From Myxococcales bacterium (GTDB lineage Bacteria > Myxococcota_A > Polyangia > Polyangiales > Ga0077539), in the NCBI GenBank assembly GCA_030652255.1, contig JAUSAZ010000073.1, positions 175,848-239,847 on the forward strand: 64,000 nucleotides of DNA. The letters are read 5' to 3'. The translations under genes and the position numbers were made by a program. The notes beneath the pieces are model-generated. The model did no database searches, was not told the origin of the DNA, and saw only the letters and a list, made by a program, of their open reading frames with translations. Below, piece after piece: positions 32,118-42,030 of the stretch (its first letter is position 1; the number at the start of each line of letters is the position of its first letter).

Positions 32118-32798
32118 ATGGCGCTTCGACTGGTGCGATCGGACGACGGACAGGACAACCACGGCCCCGGCGACGCGGAGGCGTACCCCTTTGGCGAGAC
32201 GCCCCTCGTGGTGACCTTCGCGGCGCGCGACGAGATGGGCGAGCTCGGCCCCGACCAGCGGCTGCACCTCGCGGCGACCCCGGAGATCTCCCAGGACGAC
32301 GCCTATCTGGTGATGCCCCACCGCGCGCGGGAGCACCTCGTGACGGCCTTCGCGCGGGGCGAGTCGGGGCGCATCGCGCAGTGGTTCTCCGAGGCCTGGG
32401 TGGTGCGCGCGGACGTCGACGGGGGTCGCTCCCCGCGGCTCTGGATCGGCGCCGCGTGGCGGGCCTCGTCGCGGCTGACGGCGCGCGGCGGACGGGTGGT
32501 CTCCATGGGCGGCCTCGGCGACCCGATGCGGGTCATCAACCGGCTACCCTTCATCGAGTCCCTGGCCCGCGGCGGGCTGCTCGACGCCCGCGGGGCGGAG
32601 GCGATCCTCTCGCGCGCAACCTACGTGGGCGTGTCGCGCATCGGGATGCCCGAGCTCGGCCTCGGCGCCGACACCGTCGAGCCCACCTTCGTGTGGACCG
32701 AGCGCGACGGCGCCGCGACGCGGGTGCGCGTGGCCATCGCCGCCGACGAGGACGACGCCCCGGTGGCGCTGCTGGCGCCGCTCACCCTCGTGGCCTGA
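32118..32798 (+). CDS. Hypothetical protein
   Basis: Encodes 226 residues from the ATG at 32118; the frame is open upstream to 31932, but that part looks non-coding. It has a mixed alpha/beta composition with many Val/Ala/Arg residues (PLVVTFAARDEMGELGPDQRLHLAA, LWIGAAWRASSRLTARGGRVVSMGG, FVWTERDGAATRVRVAIAADED). No signal peptide, membrane segment or known motif is visible. It is divergent from the CHRD gene with a 185-bp gap, and upstream of an RpoH-like sigma gene. Unknown function. Confidence 0.55.
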   Translation: MALRLVRSDDGQDNHGPGDAEAYPFGETPLVVTFAARDEMGELGPDQRLHLAATPEISQDDAYLVMPHRAREHLVTAFARGESGRIAQWFSEAWVVRADVDGGRSPRLWIGAAWRASSRLTARGGRVVSMGGLGDPMRVINRLPFIESLARGGLLDARGAEAILSRATYVGVSRIGMPELGLGADTVEPTFVWTERDGAATRVRVAIAADEDDAPVALLAPLTLVA

Positions 32799-32893
32799 GC
32801 GCCCCCTTCGGCGACGGTCGCGGGAATACGCGGGCCGCTGTGCGGTTGGGCCTTACCATCGGTGACGGCGTGGACGACGTTCGCGAAGCCCCG

Positions 32894-32899
32894 TAAGGT
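32894..32899 (+). promoter_or_regulatory. -10 element TAAGGT before the RpoH-like sigma gene
   Basis: TAAGGT lies 32 nt before the GTG start, giving a leader of about 25 nt that includes a GAGGA ribosome site. This contrasts with the very short leaders predicted for several other genes in the window. Confidence 0.35.
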
Positions 32900-32931
32900 C
32901 CGCTGCCCACTCACCGCGAGGAAGCCGAGAC

Positions 32932-34071
32932 GTGACGACGAAGACCCGCACGGGCGATGAGAGCGCCGCCGCCAAGCCCACGACGACGAAGCGCCGCGCG
33001 CCGTCGGGGAAGGCGCCGCGCGCCGCGAAGCCCCAGCGCCCCAACGAGGAGCTCGAGGAGGAGTCGCGGCCGGCGCGCACCTCGGGTGAGAGCGACGGCG
33101 AGCTGGAGACCAACGACGACGGCGACGACGCGGTGGTGGGCGAGCTCGCGAGCGACCTCGGCGACGACGACGGCTCCGTGGCCGACGTGCGCATCGAGGC
33201 CCCGAAGGAGCCGGGGCTGCGGCGCTACGACGCGTTCACGGCGTACCTGTCGGAGGTGCAGCGGCACAAGCTGCTGACGCCCGACGAGGAGCACGAGCTC
33301 GCGGTGCGCTACGCCACCACGCAGGACGTGAAGGCCGCCGCGCGCATGGTGACGGCCAACCTGCGGCTGGTGGTGAAGATCGCCTTCGAGTACCGCCGCG
33401 CGTACCGCAACCTGATGGACCTCATCCAGGAGGGAAACATCGGGCTCATGCAGGCGGTGAAGCGCTACGACCCCTACCGCGGGGTGAAGCTCTCGTCCTA
33501 CGCGGCGTGGTGGATACGCGCGTACATCCTGCGCTTCATCCTCAACAACTGGCGCCTGGTGAAGCTGGGCACCACGCAGACCCAGCGGAAGCTCTTCTTC
33601 AACCTCAACAAGGAGAAGCAGCGGCTCATCTCGCTGGGCGTCGACCCCACCTCCGCGGAGCTGTCGCGGCAGCTCGACGTGCCCGAGCACGAGGTGATCG
33701 AGATGGACCGGCGGCTGTCCGGCTCGGACCTCTCCCTCGACGCCCCCATCGGCGACGGCGACGGCAAGCCCACCACCCGGATGGACCTGCTGCCCTCGAC
33801 CACCGCGCGGGTCGACGACACCCTCGCGGGCGCCGAGATCGGCGACATGGTGCGCGAGCAGCTGGAGGCCTTCGGGGCCACGCTCATCAACAAGGAAGCG
33901 TCCATCTTCCGCGACCGGCTGATGGCCGACGAGCCCGCCACGCTCCAGGAGATCGGCGACAAGTACGGCATCTCCCGCGAGCGCGTGCGTCAGCTGGAGA
34001 AGCGCCTCCAGGACAAGCTCCGGGTCTTCCTCAAGGCCAACCTCGGCGACGCGATGGACCTCGGTGGTTGA
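32932..34071 (+). CDS. RpoH-like (sigma-32 type) RNA polymerase sigma factor
   Basis: Encodes 379 residues from a GTG with GAGGA about 10 nt upstream. The first 95 residues are a low-complexity, lysine- then acid-rich extension. Region 2 follows ([59 protein letters not shown]). Then comes the RpoH-box region with [24 protein letters not shown], and region 4 ([24 protein letters not shown]). The [11 protein letters not shown] segment is typical of the heat-shock sigma family. Myxobacteria have several such paralogues used in development and stress, and which one this is cannot be told. rsmI overlaps its end by 8 nt. Confidence 0.88.
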   Translation: MTTKTRTGDESAAAKPTTTKRRAPSGKAPRAAKPQRPNEELEEESRPARTSGESDGELETNDDGDDAVVGELASDLGDDDGSVADVRIEAPKEPGLRRYDAFTAYLSEVQRHKLLTPDEEHELAVRYATTQDVKAAARMVTANLRLVVKIAFEYRRAYRNLMDLIQEGNIGLMQAVKRYDPYRGVKLSSYAAWWIRAYILRFILNNWRLVKLGTTQTQRKLFFNLNKEKQRLISLGVDPTSAELSRQLDVPEHEVIEMDRRLSGSDLSLDAPIGDGDGKPTTRMDLLPSTTARVDDTLAGAEIGDMVREQLEAFGATLINKEASIFRDRLMADEPATLQEIGDKYGISRERVRQLEKRLQDKLRVFLKANLGDAMDLGG

Positions 34072-34936
34072 CCCCCGCGCGGGCGCCCTGCTGGTCGTCG
34101 CGACGCCCATCGGCAACCTCGAGGACATCACCCTCCGCGCCCTGAAGGCCCTGCGCGGCTGCGACGTGGTGCTCGCGGAGGACACCCGCCGCACCCGCGC
34201 CCTGCTCCACGCCCACGGCATCGACCGGCCGCTCGAGCGCCTCGACGACCACGTCGTGCGCACCCGCGGCGCGGAGATGCTCGACCGCGTGGCCGCGGGG
34301 CAGACCTTCGCCCTCGTGAGCGACGCGGGCACCCCGATGGTGAGCGACCCTGGCGCGGCGCTGGTGCGGGCCGCGGTCGCCCGCGGGGTGCGCGTCGAGG
34401 CGCTGCCAGGGCCGAGCGCGGCGCTCGCGGCGCTAGTGGTGTCGGGGCTCGCGGGGGCGGGGTTCCGCTTCGTGGGCTTCCTGCCGAGGGAGGGCAGCGA
34501 GCGCCGCGCCGCGCTGATGGCCGCCGCGCGCGACCCGCTGCCGACGGTCATCTACGAGTCGCCCGACCGCACCGGCGACACCCTCACGGCGCTGCGCACC
34601 GTCTGCGGCGACGAGCGCCGCGTGGCCCTCTGCCGCGAGCTCACCAAGCTCCACGAGACCGTCGTGCGCGACACCCTCGGCGGGCTCGTCGACGCCCTCG
34701 ACAACGGCACCGTGGTCGTGCGCGGCGAGGTGTCCCTCGTGCTGGAGGGCGCGCCCCCCATCGCGCAGGGCGCGGGCGACGAGCCCTCGCCGCAGGCCTC
34801 CCTCGACGCCGCCCTCGACGCCGCCATGGCCGCGGGGCTCAAGCCCGCCGACGCCTCCCGCGAGGTCGCGCGGGCCCTCGGGCTGCGGCGCGCGGACGTC
34901 TACGCCCGCGTCCTCGAGCGCTCCGCCCGCGGCTGA
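34064..34936 (+). CDS. rsmI: 16S rRNA 2'-O-ribose C1402 methyltransferase RsmI
   Basis: Encodes 290 residues from a GTG overlapping the sigma gene by 8 nt. The tetrapyrrole-methylase-like fold has the RsmI signatures: [19 protein letters not shown] at the start, [44 protein letters not shown] and [13 protein letters not shown]. The C-terminal 50 residues are a predicted winged-helix tail ([15 protein letters not shown]). It methylates C1402 of 16S rRNA in the ribosomal P site. Firm assignment. Confidence 0.93.
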   Translation: MVDPRAGALLVVATPIGNLEDITLRALKALRGCDVVLAEDTRRTRALLHAHGIDRPLERLDDHVVRTRGAEMLDRVAAGQTFALVSDAGTPMVSDPGAALVRAAVARGVRVEALPGPSAALAALVVSGLAGAGFRFVGFLPREGSERRAALMAAARDPLPTVIYESPDRTGDTLTALRTVCGDERRVALCRELTKLHETVVRDTLGGLVDALDNGTVVVRGEVSLVLEGAPPIAQGAGDEPSPQASLDAALDAAMAAGLKPADASREVARALGLRRADVYARVLERSARG

Positions 34937-34948
34937 AGACCCCGAGAG

Positions 34949-36385
34949 CTACATCCCGACCTGGAGCATCGCCCCGCCCCGCAGCGGCGCCACCCCGAAG
35001 CGCAGCGGCAGCTCGCGCGCGGCGTTGTGCTGCATGTACGCCGAGCGCTCGGCCTCCGAGGGCGAGGCCGCGAACCACGCCAGCGCCCCGCCCGCGAGCA
35101 CCCCGATCGCCATGCCGACCCCGATGCCCGGCACGGAGTCCGAGGCCGCGCCGAGGGACGAGCCCAGCATGCCCCCGATCGAGGCGCCGACGTCGACCCA
35201 GCGGGTCTGTCCCGGGGTGGGCTTGAGCACGTCGGCCGTGAGCAGCGCGAGCACCACCCCGACGCCCTCGCCGATGAGCATCCCGCTGGCGAGGGTCTCC
35301 GGGCGGGCGTCGTCGCCGTCGCCGGAGAGGCTCAGCCCGAGGCCGACCATGGAGCCCCACACGCCCGCGGTGGTGACCCAGCTCACCGAGCCCGGGAGCG
35401 CGTCGACGGCGTGCGCCAGCCCGAGCGCGGCCCCGATGCCGAGGGTGGCCCCGCCGAGCGCGAGGCCCCACCCGTCGACGGCATCGTCGGGCTGCGCGTA
35501 GATGACCGCGGCGGTCCCCGCGAGGGAGCCCAGCACCAGGCCCGAGTTGAAGGCGTAGCCCCGGCCGCGGCGCACCGCGTGCGAGCGGTCGAGCACGATG
35601 GCGCCCACGAGGCCCGCGGAGAGGCCCACCAGCGGGAGCGCGATGCGCAGGGCGTTGCGGCGGTCGTCGGTGGCCGCGAGGCCGCCCCAGGTGCCCAGCA
35701 TCAGCCCGTAGCTCGCCGTCGAGACGTAGAGGGTCAGCACCTCGAAGCCCTCGATGGTGCCGACGGGTCGCTCGGGGAGCAGCCGCCCCGACGGCCCGAA
35801 CACCCCCATGACCGGCGCGACCGGGGTCACCGCCACGCCGCCCCGGGCCACGGCGCGCAGGGCCTCCAGGGCCCCATCGGTTGCACCGCCGGTCGCGCCG
35901 TCGAGGAAGCCCCGCGCGCCGGCTTCGTCCCAGCGCGCGAGGCGCTCCACCGCGCCGTCGATGATCCGCGCCCGCGCGACCTCGTCGGAGGGAGGCGGCG
36001 GGGGCAGGTCGTCGCCGCCCGCGGCGGGGGGCGCGGTCGCGGCGGCGGGCGGGAGCGCCCCGCCGGTGGGCAGGCCGGGCTGCGCGCGCCCGCTGGCGAG
36101 GCGGTAGAGCACCGCCACGGCGTCGTAGCCCCGCACGTCGACCCCGCGCTCCTGGGCCAGGCGCCCGAGCAGCGCGACGGCCTGCCCGGTCTGCCGGGTG
36201 CGGAGGAGCTGCACCGCGAGTTCCACCCCGTCGTCGGGCGGGGCCTCGGCGGAGCGCGCGAGCAGCGCCGCGTCCGGCGGCGGAGGCGGGGGCGGGTCCT
36301 GGGCGAGCGCCGACGGGGACGCGAGGGCGAGGGCGAGCGCCGCGGCGAGGGCGGCGGGCGGGGCGGGTACGCGCAGGGTGGTCAT
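34949..36385 (-). CDS. Hypothetical membrane protein with signal peptide
   Basis: Encodes 478 residues. A signal peptide ([15 protein letters not shown]) is followed by a proline-rich stretch and a helical region with weak TPR character (about 50-190). The C-terminal half has at least eight hydrophobic, glycine-rich segments ([70 protein letters not shown]). They may be membrane helices or a glycine-zipper-like structure. No catalytic motif. It is convergent with rsmI, only 12 nt apart. Of unknown function. Confidence 0.65.
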   Translation of the reverse strand: MTTLRVPAPPAALAAALALALASPSALAQDPPPPPPPDAALLARSAEAPPDDGVELAVQLLRTRQTGQAVALLGRLAQERGVDVRGYDAVAVLYRLASGRAQPGLPTGGALPPAAATAPPAAGGDDLPPPPPSDEVARARIIDGAVERLARWDEAGARGFLDGATGGATDGALEALRAVARGGVAVTPVAPVMGVFGPSGRLLPERPVGTIEGFEVLTLYVSTASYGLMLGTWGGLAATDDRRNALRIALPLVGLSAGLVGAIVLDRSHAVRRGRGYAFNSGLVLGSLAGTAAVIYAQPDDAVDGWGLALGGATLGIGAALGLAHAVDALPGSVSWVTTAGVWGSMVGLGLSLSGDGDDARPETLASGMLIGEGVGVVLALLTADVLKPTPGQTRWVDVGASIGGMLGSSLGAASDSVPGIGVGMAIGVLAGGALAWFAASPSEAERSAYMQHNAARELPLRFGVAPLRGGAMLQVGM

Positions 36386-36413
36386 GGGCCTCGTGCGGGG
36401 GGGAGAGGAGCGG

Positions 36414-37406
36414 TCAGCGCGGCAGCTTCGGGAGGCCGACCCGGTCGCGGACGCGCTCGAGGGTGTCGCGCGCGATGGCGCGGGCGCGGCGGGCGCCGTC
36501 CTGGAGGACGTCCTCCATGGTGGACGGGTCGGCGAGGAGGGAGAGGTAGCGCTCGCGCGGCGCGGCGAGGTGGGCGTTGAGGGCGTCGGCGAGGCGCTCC
36601 TTGGCGTGGCCGTACCCGAAGCCCCCGGCGCGGTAGCGGGCGGCCATGTCTTCGACCTCCGCGGGCGAGGCCACGAGCTTGTAGAGGGCGAAGACGTTGT
36701 CGGCTTCCGGGTCCTTCGGGTCTTCGAGCGCGGCGCCGTCGGTCTTGATGGTCTTCACCACCTTGCGCAGCGCCTTCTCCGGCAGGAACACCTCGATGGT
36801 GTTCTGGTAGCTCTTGGACATCTTCTGCCCGTCGAGGCCGGGGATGGTCGGCACCTCGGACTCCACCAGCGGCTCCGGGCGGCGGAGGCAGTCGCCGTAG
36901 AGCGCGTTGAGGTGCCCGGCCATGTCCTGCGCCATCTCGATGTGCTGCACCTGGTCGCGCCCGACGGGCACCACCGCGCTGTCGTAGAGCAGGATGTCCG
37001 CGGCCATGAGCACGGGGTAGAAGAAGGTCCCGCTCGGGAGCACGCCGCCTTCGCCCTTGTCGAGCGCGGCCTTGTACGCGTGGGCGCGCATCAGCAGCCC
37101 GACCCCGGTGACGCACGACAGCTGCCACGCCAGCTCGAGCACCTCGGGCACGTCGCTCTGCCGGAAGAACACCGCCCGCTTCGGGTCGAGCCCGAGCGCC
37201 AGGAAGGTCGCGGTGATCTCCTGGGTGGTGCGCCGGAGCGTCGCCGGGTCGCGGCCCGTCGTGAGCGCGTGGTAGTCGGCCACGAAATAGAACGCGTCGT
37301 GCGTGTCCTGCAGCGCGATGGCCGGCTTCACCATGCCGAAGTAGTTGCCGAGGTGGGGGGTGCCCGTGGGCTTGATGCCCGAGAGGGCGCGGAGGCGTGG
37401 CTTCAT
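36414..37406 (-). CDS. trpS: Tryptophanyl-tRNA synthetase
   Basis: Encodes 330 residues, the usual bacterial TrpRS length, from the ATG at 37406. The HIGH-type motif is TPHLGNY (residues about 14-20) and the KMSKS motif is intact (GLDGQKMSKSYQNTI). Other class Ic features include FYFVADYHALT, VPVGRDQVQHIEMAQDMA and the C-terminal anticodon-binding helices. It charges tRNA-Trp. TACGGT lies 7 nt before the start with no visible ribosome site, fitting the short-leader series. It shares a 116-bp gap with a divergent lipoprotein gene. Confidence 0.95.
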   Translation of the reverse strand: MKPRLRALSGIKPTGTPHLGNYFGMVKPAIALQDTHDAFYFVADYHALTTGRDPATLRRTTQEITATFLALGLDPKRAVFFRQSDVPEVLELAWQLSCVTGVGLLMRAHAYKAALDKGEGGVLPSGTFFYPVLMAADILLYDSAVVPVGRDQVQHIEMAQDMAGHLNALYGDCLRRPEPLVESEVPTIPGLDGQKMSKSYQNTIEVFLPEKALRKVVKTIKTDGAALEDPKDPEADNVFALYKLVASPAEVEDMAARYRAGGFGYGHAKERLADALNAHLAAPRERYLSLLADPSTMEDVLQDGARRARAIARDTLERVRDRVGLPKLPR

Positions 37407-37522
37407 GCGCGCGACCGTAGAACACGCCCGCGCGCGATGCACCCCCCGGCCGGGCCGACGCGGCGCATGGCCTGCGGTCGGATCCCCTTCCGCCCGATGC
37501 GCCCGGTTGTATCGTCGCGCGC

Positions 37523-40072
37523 ATGCAACTGCGCGCCATGCTCCTGCTCCTCGCGGTCGCCGCCGCGTGCACCGACGTCGAACCGCCTTCCGGTCAGTGC
37601 CGCTACGACTCCGACTGCGACGAGGGCGCCGTCTGCGCGGGCAACTACTGCCGCGTGGGGTGCGTCACCGACCGCGACTGCGCGTCGGGGCAGCGCTGCG
37701 GCGAGAGCGACCGCTTCGGGGTGCTCACCTGCCAGGCGGTGGTGGCGCAGGCGCAGTGCGCGCGCACCAGCGACTGCCCCGCGGGGCTCGTGTGCCTCGA
37801 GAACGCCTGCCGCCCGCAGTGCCAGCAGGACTACGACTGCCAGGTGATCAACCCCTTCTTCCGCTGCGTCGCCAACGCATGCTCGCTCCGCTGCGCCGCG
37901 GGCGCCGGCGACTGCGACGGCGACCCCCGCAACGGCTGCGAGGCCGACCTCGCCCGCGACCTGCGCCACTGCCTCGCCTGCGGCGCCGCCTGCGCCGGCG
38001 CCCCGGGCGCCGACCCCGTGTGCGCCCCGACGGGCTGCGCCACCCGGTGCCGGCCGGGCTTCGCCGACTGCGACGGCAGCGCCGCCAACGGCTGCGAGGT
38101 CGAGCTCGCCGCCGACGCGAGCCACTGCGGCGCCTGCGGGCGCGCCTGCGCCGTCGCCAACGGGCAGGGCCGCTGCGCCGCCGGGGTGTGCGGCCGCGAG
38201 CGCTGCAACGCGGGCTTCGACGACTGCGACGGAGACCCCGCCAACGGCTGCGAGGCGCGCATCGACTCCGCCACGCACTGCGGCCGCTGCGGCAACGCGT
38301 GCACGGTCAACATGGTCTGCACCGCGGGCGCGTGCGCCTCCAGCTGCGCCGCGGGCACCACCCTCTGCGGCCTCTCCTGCGTCGACACCGCCACGAGCGC
38401 CACCGACTGCGGCCGCTGCGGCAACGCCTGCCCCGCGGCCCCCAACGCCGCGCCCGCCTGCGTCGCGGGCGCCTGCGACGTCACCTGCAACCCCGGCTTC
38501 GCGCGCACCGCCGCCGGGTGCACCGCCATCGCGGCGCCGCGGCTCGTGTCGCCGCCCTCGCTGGCCACGCTCAACGGCAGCCGCGACGCGCTCTTCGAGG
38601 TGGCCCTCGCGACGGGCACCGACGGCGCCGTCGTCGAGCTCTGCCGCGACCGGGCCTGCGCCACCGTCGTCGAGCGCTTCATGGGCGCCGGGGCCCGGGT
38701 GACCCGGAGCGGCGCCCTCACCCCGGGGGTGTACTTCTGGCGCGCCTACGGCCGCGTGGGCGCCAGCGCGGGGCTCAGCCCCTCGACGCAGACCTGGGAG
38801 GTGCGCGTCCCGGCGCGCGCGGCCACGGGCAACGCGGCGTGGGGGACGATGCTCGACGTCAACGCCGACGGCTTCACCGACGTCGCCGTGGGCGAGGCGC
38901 GCAGCGAGCGCGTGCTGGTGTACGCAGTCGGCGCGTCGGGCCTCCCGGCGCGGCCCACGAGCACGCTCACCGTCATGGCGGCGGAGAGCTCGTTCGGGCA
39001 GCGCCTCGCGGCGGGAGACTTCAACGGCGACGGCTACGCCGACCTCGCGGCGACCGCGCCCGACGCCAACACCGTGTACGTCTTCTCGGGGAGCGCCGCG
39101 GGCCTCGGGGCCACCGGCGTCGCCCGCACGCGCTCGGTGTTCGGCACCTACGGCACCGGCCTCGCCGCCGCGAGCGACCTCAACCACGACGGCTACGCCG
39201 ACCTCCTCGTGGGCTTCAGCTGCTTCAAGGGCTGCAGCCCCGGCGTCGACGTGTACCTCGGCAGCCCCACGGGCATCGCGGCCACGCCGATCACCCTCAC
39301 CTCGCCGGAGCGCTTCGCGGACTTCGGCTACGAGATCGCGGCGCTGGGACGGGTGTCGCCGGCCTCCCCCTTCGAGTCCTTCGTCGTGATGCTGCGGGGC
39401 AAGGGCGGCAGCGGGGCGCTGGTGTACCGGGGCACCGCGACGGGCGTCGAGAGCACCCCCCACCAGACCTTCTCGATGGACGGCGGCGAGGGCCAGGTGG
39501 CCTCCGCGGGCGACGTCAACGGCGACGGCTTCGCCGACCTCGCCATCGCCGGCCACGCGGCCAGCGGCGTGGCGCAGCTGGGGGTGTACCTCGGCTCGGC
39601 CACGGGCTTCAGCGCGACGCCCCTCGCGGTCAACGAGGGCGAGAACATCGGCGGCTCCCTCTCGGCCGCGGGCGACGTCAACGGCGACGGCTTCGGCGAC
39701 CTCGCGGCGGGCAACGGGTTCTCGTCGGTGCGGGTGTTCCTGGGCTCGGCGACCGGGCGCCTGGCCCTCGGCCCGGTGCTCACGGCGCCGGCCGCCCCGA
39801 CGGGCATGGAGGGCTACGGGCGCTTCGGCGAGGCCCTCGGCGCCGTCGGCGACCTCAACCGCGACGGCTTCGACGACCTCCTCGTGGGCGCCCCGGACGA
39901 CGGCGAGAGCTGGTGCAGCGGCGAGGTCTTCCTCTTCCAGGGCCGGATGACCGTCACGGCGCCCTTCGCCCCGGCGCTCATCCTCACGGTGCCCGACACC
40001 CGCTGCGGCGGCGCCTTCGGCGGGGCCATCGCCTCCTTCGCCCGCCCCTCCGGGCGCGCCTGCCGCACCTGA
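37523..40072 (+). CDS. FG-GAP repeat lipoprotein with cysteine-rich N-terminal repeats
   Basis: Encodes 849 residues. Lipobox AAAC (cysteine near residue 16) suggests lipid anchoring. Residues about 25-335 are cysteine-rich repeats (CGACGRACAVANG, CGRCGNACTVNMVCTAGACASSC) of the same type as the larger protein at 51109. About seven FG-GAP/integrin-alpha-like blades with calcium-binding loops follow (DVNADGFTDVAVGEA, DFNGDGYADLAATAP, DLNHDGYADLLVG, DVNGDGFADLAIAG, DLNRDGFDDLLVGAP). The combination suggests a surface adhesin or matrix-binding protein. TATCGT lies 7 nt before the ATG. Confidence 0.8.
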   Translation: MQLRAMLLLLAVAAACTDVEPPSGQCRYDSDCDEGAVCAGNYCRVGCVTDRDCASGQRCGESDRFGVLTCQAVVAQAQCARTSDCPAGLVCLENACRPQCQQDYDCQVINPFFRCVANACSLRCAAGAGDCDGDPRNGCEADLARDLRHCLACGAACAGAPGADPVCAPTGCATRCRPGFADCDGSAANGCEVELAADASHCGACGRACAVANGQGRCAAGVCGRERCNAGFDDCDGDPANGCEARIDSATHCGRCGNACTVNMVCTAGACASSCAAGTTLCGLSCVDTATSATDCGRCGNACPAAPNAAPACVAGACDVTCNPGFARTAAGCTAIAAPRLVSPPSLATLNGSRDALFEVALATGTDGAVVELCRDRACATVVERFMGAGARVTRSGALTPGVYFWRAYGRVGASAGLSPSTQTWEVRVPARAATGNAAWGTMLDVNADGFTDVAVGEARSERVLVYAVGASGLPARPTSTLTVMAAESSFGQRLAAGDFNGDGYADLAATAPDANTVYVFSGSAAGLGATGVARTRSVFGTYGTGLAAASDLNHDGYADLLVGFSCFKGCSPGVDVYLGSPTGIAATPITLTSPERFADFGYEIAALGRVSPASPFESFVVMLRGKGGSGALVYRGTATGVESTPHQTFSMDGGEGQVASAGDVNGDGFADLAIAGHAASGVAQLGVYLGSATGFSATPLAVNEGENIGGSLSAAGDVNGDGFGDLAAGNGFSSVRVFLGSATGRLALGPVLTAPAAPTGMEGYGRFGEALGAVGDLNRDGFDDLLVGAPDDGESWCSGEVFLFQGRMTVTAPFAPALILTVPDTRCGGAFGGAIASFARPSGRACRT

Positions 40073-40155
40073 CGCGCTGTCGAGCTATTCCCCCCCACCG
40101 CTGCGGGCCGGTGATGTGCCTCCCGCCGCGGCGCGATGGGGTATACGGTCTCGCC

Positions 40156-41397
40156 GTGCGACCCGCCCCGCTCCTCCTTCGTGCCCTCGGCCTCTGCGCC
40201 GCGGTCGGTCCCCTCGGCTGCGGCGCGCGCGTGGTGCTCATCGACTACGACACGGGCCCGCGCGACGCCGTCGACGCCGCGGTCGCGATCGACGCGCCCT
40301 CCCCCGAGCCCGACGTGGGCTTCGACGTGGGCTTCGATGTGGGCTTCGATGTGGGCTTCGACGCGGGCCCCATCGTCGTCGACGTGCCCGTCGACCTCGG
40401 GCCTCCCTGCCCCGAGGGGACGCCCTGCGACCCCGGCGTCGTGTGCCGCACCGGAGTCAACCGCTGCGTGGCGGGCGTCGCGCGCTGCGTCGCCAACGAC
40501 AACGCCGCCTTCGGCACCCGCTGCCTCGGCGGCACCTGCGACGGCCGCGGCGCCTGCGTGGCCCCGTCGCAGCGCAGCTGCCCCTCGGCGTCGGAGACCG
40601 GCTGCGGGATCGTCAACCTGCTCGGCGGCACCTTCGCGCTCGGCGACACCGGCGCGTTTCGCGCGTCGCCGGTGCAGCGGGCGATCACCGTGAGCGCCTT
40701 CGCGATGGACGCCTCGGAGGTCACCGTCGCGCGCTTCCGTCGCTTCTGGGAGGCCGGTCACCCCGCGCCGTCGCCGGAGCTCACCTACCCGGGCGCCGTG
40801 GTCCGTTGGAGCGGCGCGGTGAGCGAGCCGGGCGTCGCGGGCGCCTGCAACTGGGGCGCGCCGGGGCGGGACTACCACCCGGTCAACTGCGTCGATCACC
40901 CGACCGCGCAGGCCTTCTGCGTCTGGGACGGCGGGCGCCTGCCCACCGAGGCGGAGTGGGAGTACGCCGCGCGCTACACCCTCGCCGCGGGCCTCGACCT
41001 CGGCCGGGGTTACCCCTGGGGCGAGGCCTCGCCGTCCGCGAGCTGCGACCGCGCGCAGTGGGCCCGCTGCCCCGGCGACGACGGCGGCGCCACCCGGCGC
41101 GTCGGGCGCTTCGCCAACACCGCCGGGCTGTTCGACCTGGCGGGCAACGTCTGGGAGTGGACCGCCGACGCCTTCGCCGCCTACTCCGACACCGCGTGCT
41201 GGGGCGGGCGCGCGCAGACCGACCCGCACTGCCCGCGCGGCGCCAGCGGCTACCCCGCCATCCGCGGCGGCAGCTGGATCTCCGACTCGGTCACGCTCCT
41301 TCGCGGCGCCAGCCGCGACGACGCGTACATGCCCGGCACCCGCAGCGCCATCCTCGGGCTGCGCTGCGTGCGCGCCCGCGCCGTCGTGGGCGGCTGA
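40156..41397 (+). CDS. SUMF1/FGE-sulfatase-domain lipoprotein, probably not an active formylglycine enzyme
   Basis: Encodes 413 residues from a GTG only 6 nt after TACGGT. Lipobox PLGC near residue 20 is followed by an Asp/Gly linker with four exact DVGF units, then a cysteine-rich stretch (about 85-150). The FGE-sulfatase fold spans about 155-410 (DASEVTVARFRRFWE, GGRLPTEAEWEYAAR, GLFDLAGNVWEWTAD, IRGGSWISD, SAILGLRCVR). The catalytic cysteine pair of true formylglycine-generating enzymes is absent after the RGGSW motif, and no sulfatase gene lies nearby. Its role is unknown; many paralogues of this fold serve as structural or metal-binding domains. Confidence 0.8.
   Translation: MRPAPLLLRALGLCAAVGPLGCGARVVLIDYDTGPRDAVDAAVAIDAPSPEPDVGFDVGFDVGFDVGFDAGPIVVDVPVDLGPPCPEGTPCDPGVVCRTGVNRCVAGVARCVANDNAAFGTRCLGGTCDGRGACVAPSQRSCPSASETGCGIVNLLGGTFALGDTGAFRASPVQRAITVSAFAMDASEVTVARFRRFWEAGHPAPSPELTYPGAVVRWSGAVSEPGVAGACNWGAPGRDYHPVNCVDHPTAQAFCVWDGGRLPTEAEWEYAARYTLAAGLDLGRGYPWGEASPSASCDRAQWARCPGDDGGATRRVGRFANTAGLFDLAGNVWEWTADAFAAYSDTACWGGRAQTDPHCPRGASGYPAIRGGSWISDSVTLLRGASRDDAYMPGTRSAILGLRCVRARAVVGG
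40312..40368 (+). repeat. 12-bp tandem repeat encoding DVGF units
   Basis: Four copies of GAYGTGGGCTTC, followed by a partial unit, lie inside the SUMF1-like gene just after the lipobox. They code for DVGF repeats ending in DAG. Only the third base of the first codon (C or T) varies, so the array looks recently expanded and may vary in copy number between strains. Confidence 0.8.
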
Positions 41398-41441
41398 CGG
41401 CGCTTCCACCGCCCGCTCGCGGCGAAGTAGTGTCCGCCGCC

Positions 41442-41942
41442 ATGCAACGCCTCCTCTCCACGGCCTTCTGCCTCTCGCTCGCGGCCTGCTCGTCCACCCC
41501 CGCGCCCCCGGTGCAGCGCCCGCCGCCCGTCACCACGCCCACGCCCACACCCAGGCCCACGCCCACGCCCCCGACGCCGGTCGAGCCCGTCGACGCGGGC
41601 GCGCCGGTGGAGCCCGCCCCGGCGCCCTCGGACGCCGGCACCCCGACGACCCCGGCGGACGATGCGGGCGTCGCGATCCCCAGGCCCCCGCCGCCCACCC
41701 CGCGCCCCACGGGCAACGCCATCACGCAGGGGCGCGCGGTGTTCGCGCGGGTGTGCGGGCGCTGCCACGAGGACGGCGACGACGAGGGGCCGAACCCCAA
41801 CCTCCGCTGGACCGAGGCCCGGATGCGCACGCTCGTCCGCAGCGGAAACTCCCGCATGCGGGCCATCCCCGCGTCGCGCCTCTCCGACGCCGACCTCGCC
41901 CTGGTGATGGCGTACCTCCGCTCCATCCGCGCGATCCAGTAG
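41442..41942 (+). CDS. Lipoprotein c-type cytochrome
   Basis: Encodes 166 residues from an ATG 8 nt after TAGTGT. Lipobox LAAC (cysteine near residue 16) is followed by a Pro/Thr/Asp-rich linker (about 18-95) with DAG motifs. A class I cytochrome c domain with one heme motif follows (CGRCH), with a likely distal methionine in NSRMRAIPASRLSD. The C-terminal helix is LALVMAYLRSI. The long disordered linker would let the heme domain extend from the membrane. The electron-transfer partner is unknown. ccmB is elsewhere in the window but not linked. Confidence 0.87.
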   Translation: MQRLLSTAFCLSLAACSSTPAPPVQRPPPVTTPTPTPRPTPTPPTPVEPVDAGAPVEPAPAPSDAGTPTTPADDAGVAIPRPPPPTPRPTGNAITQGRAVFARVCGRCHEDGDDEGPNPNLRWTEARMRTLVRSGNSRMRAIPASRLSDADLALVMAYLRSIRAIQ

Positions 41943-42012
41943 GGCCCGCGCGGCCGCACTCCGAACTCCGTCGCGCGGCGGTCGCGGTTGCGACGGTGTC
42001 ACCCGCGACGCT

Positions 42013-42029
42013 AGTGTGCCCGACACACT
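42013..42029. promoter_or_regulatory. 6-bp inverted repeat over the -10 region of the next gene
   Basis: AGTGTG and CACACT pair around a 5-nt loop. The left arm overlaps the -10-like TAGTGT (42012-42017), 13 nt before the ATG at 42031. It could be a regulator site or a hairpin in a very short leader. Confidence 0.35.
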
Positions 42030-42030
42030 C

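Noticed and set aside
40156..41397. True formylglycine-generating enzyme
   Set aside because: The catalytic cysteines after the RGGSW motif are missing and no sulfatase gene is near.
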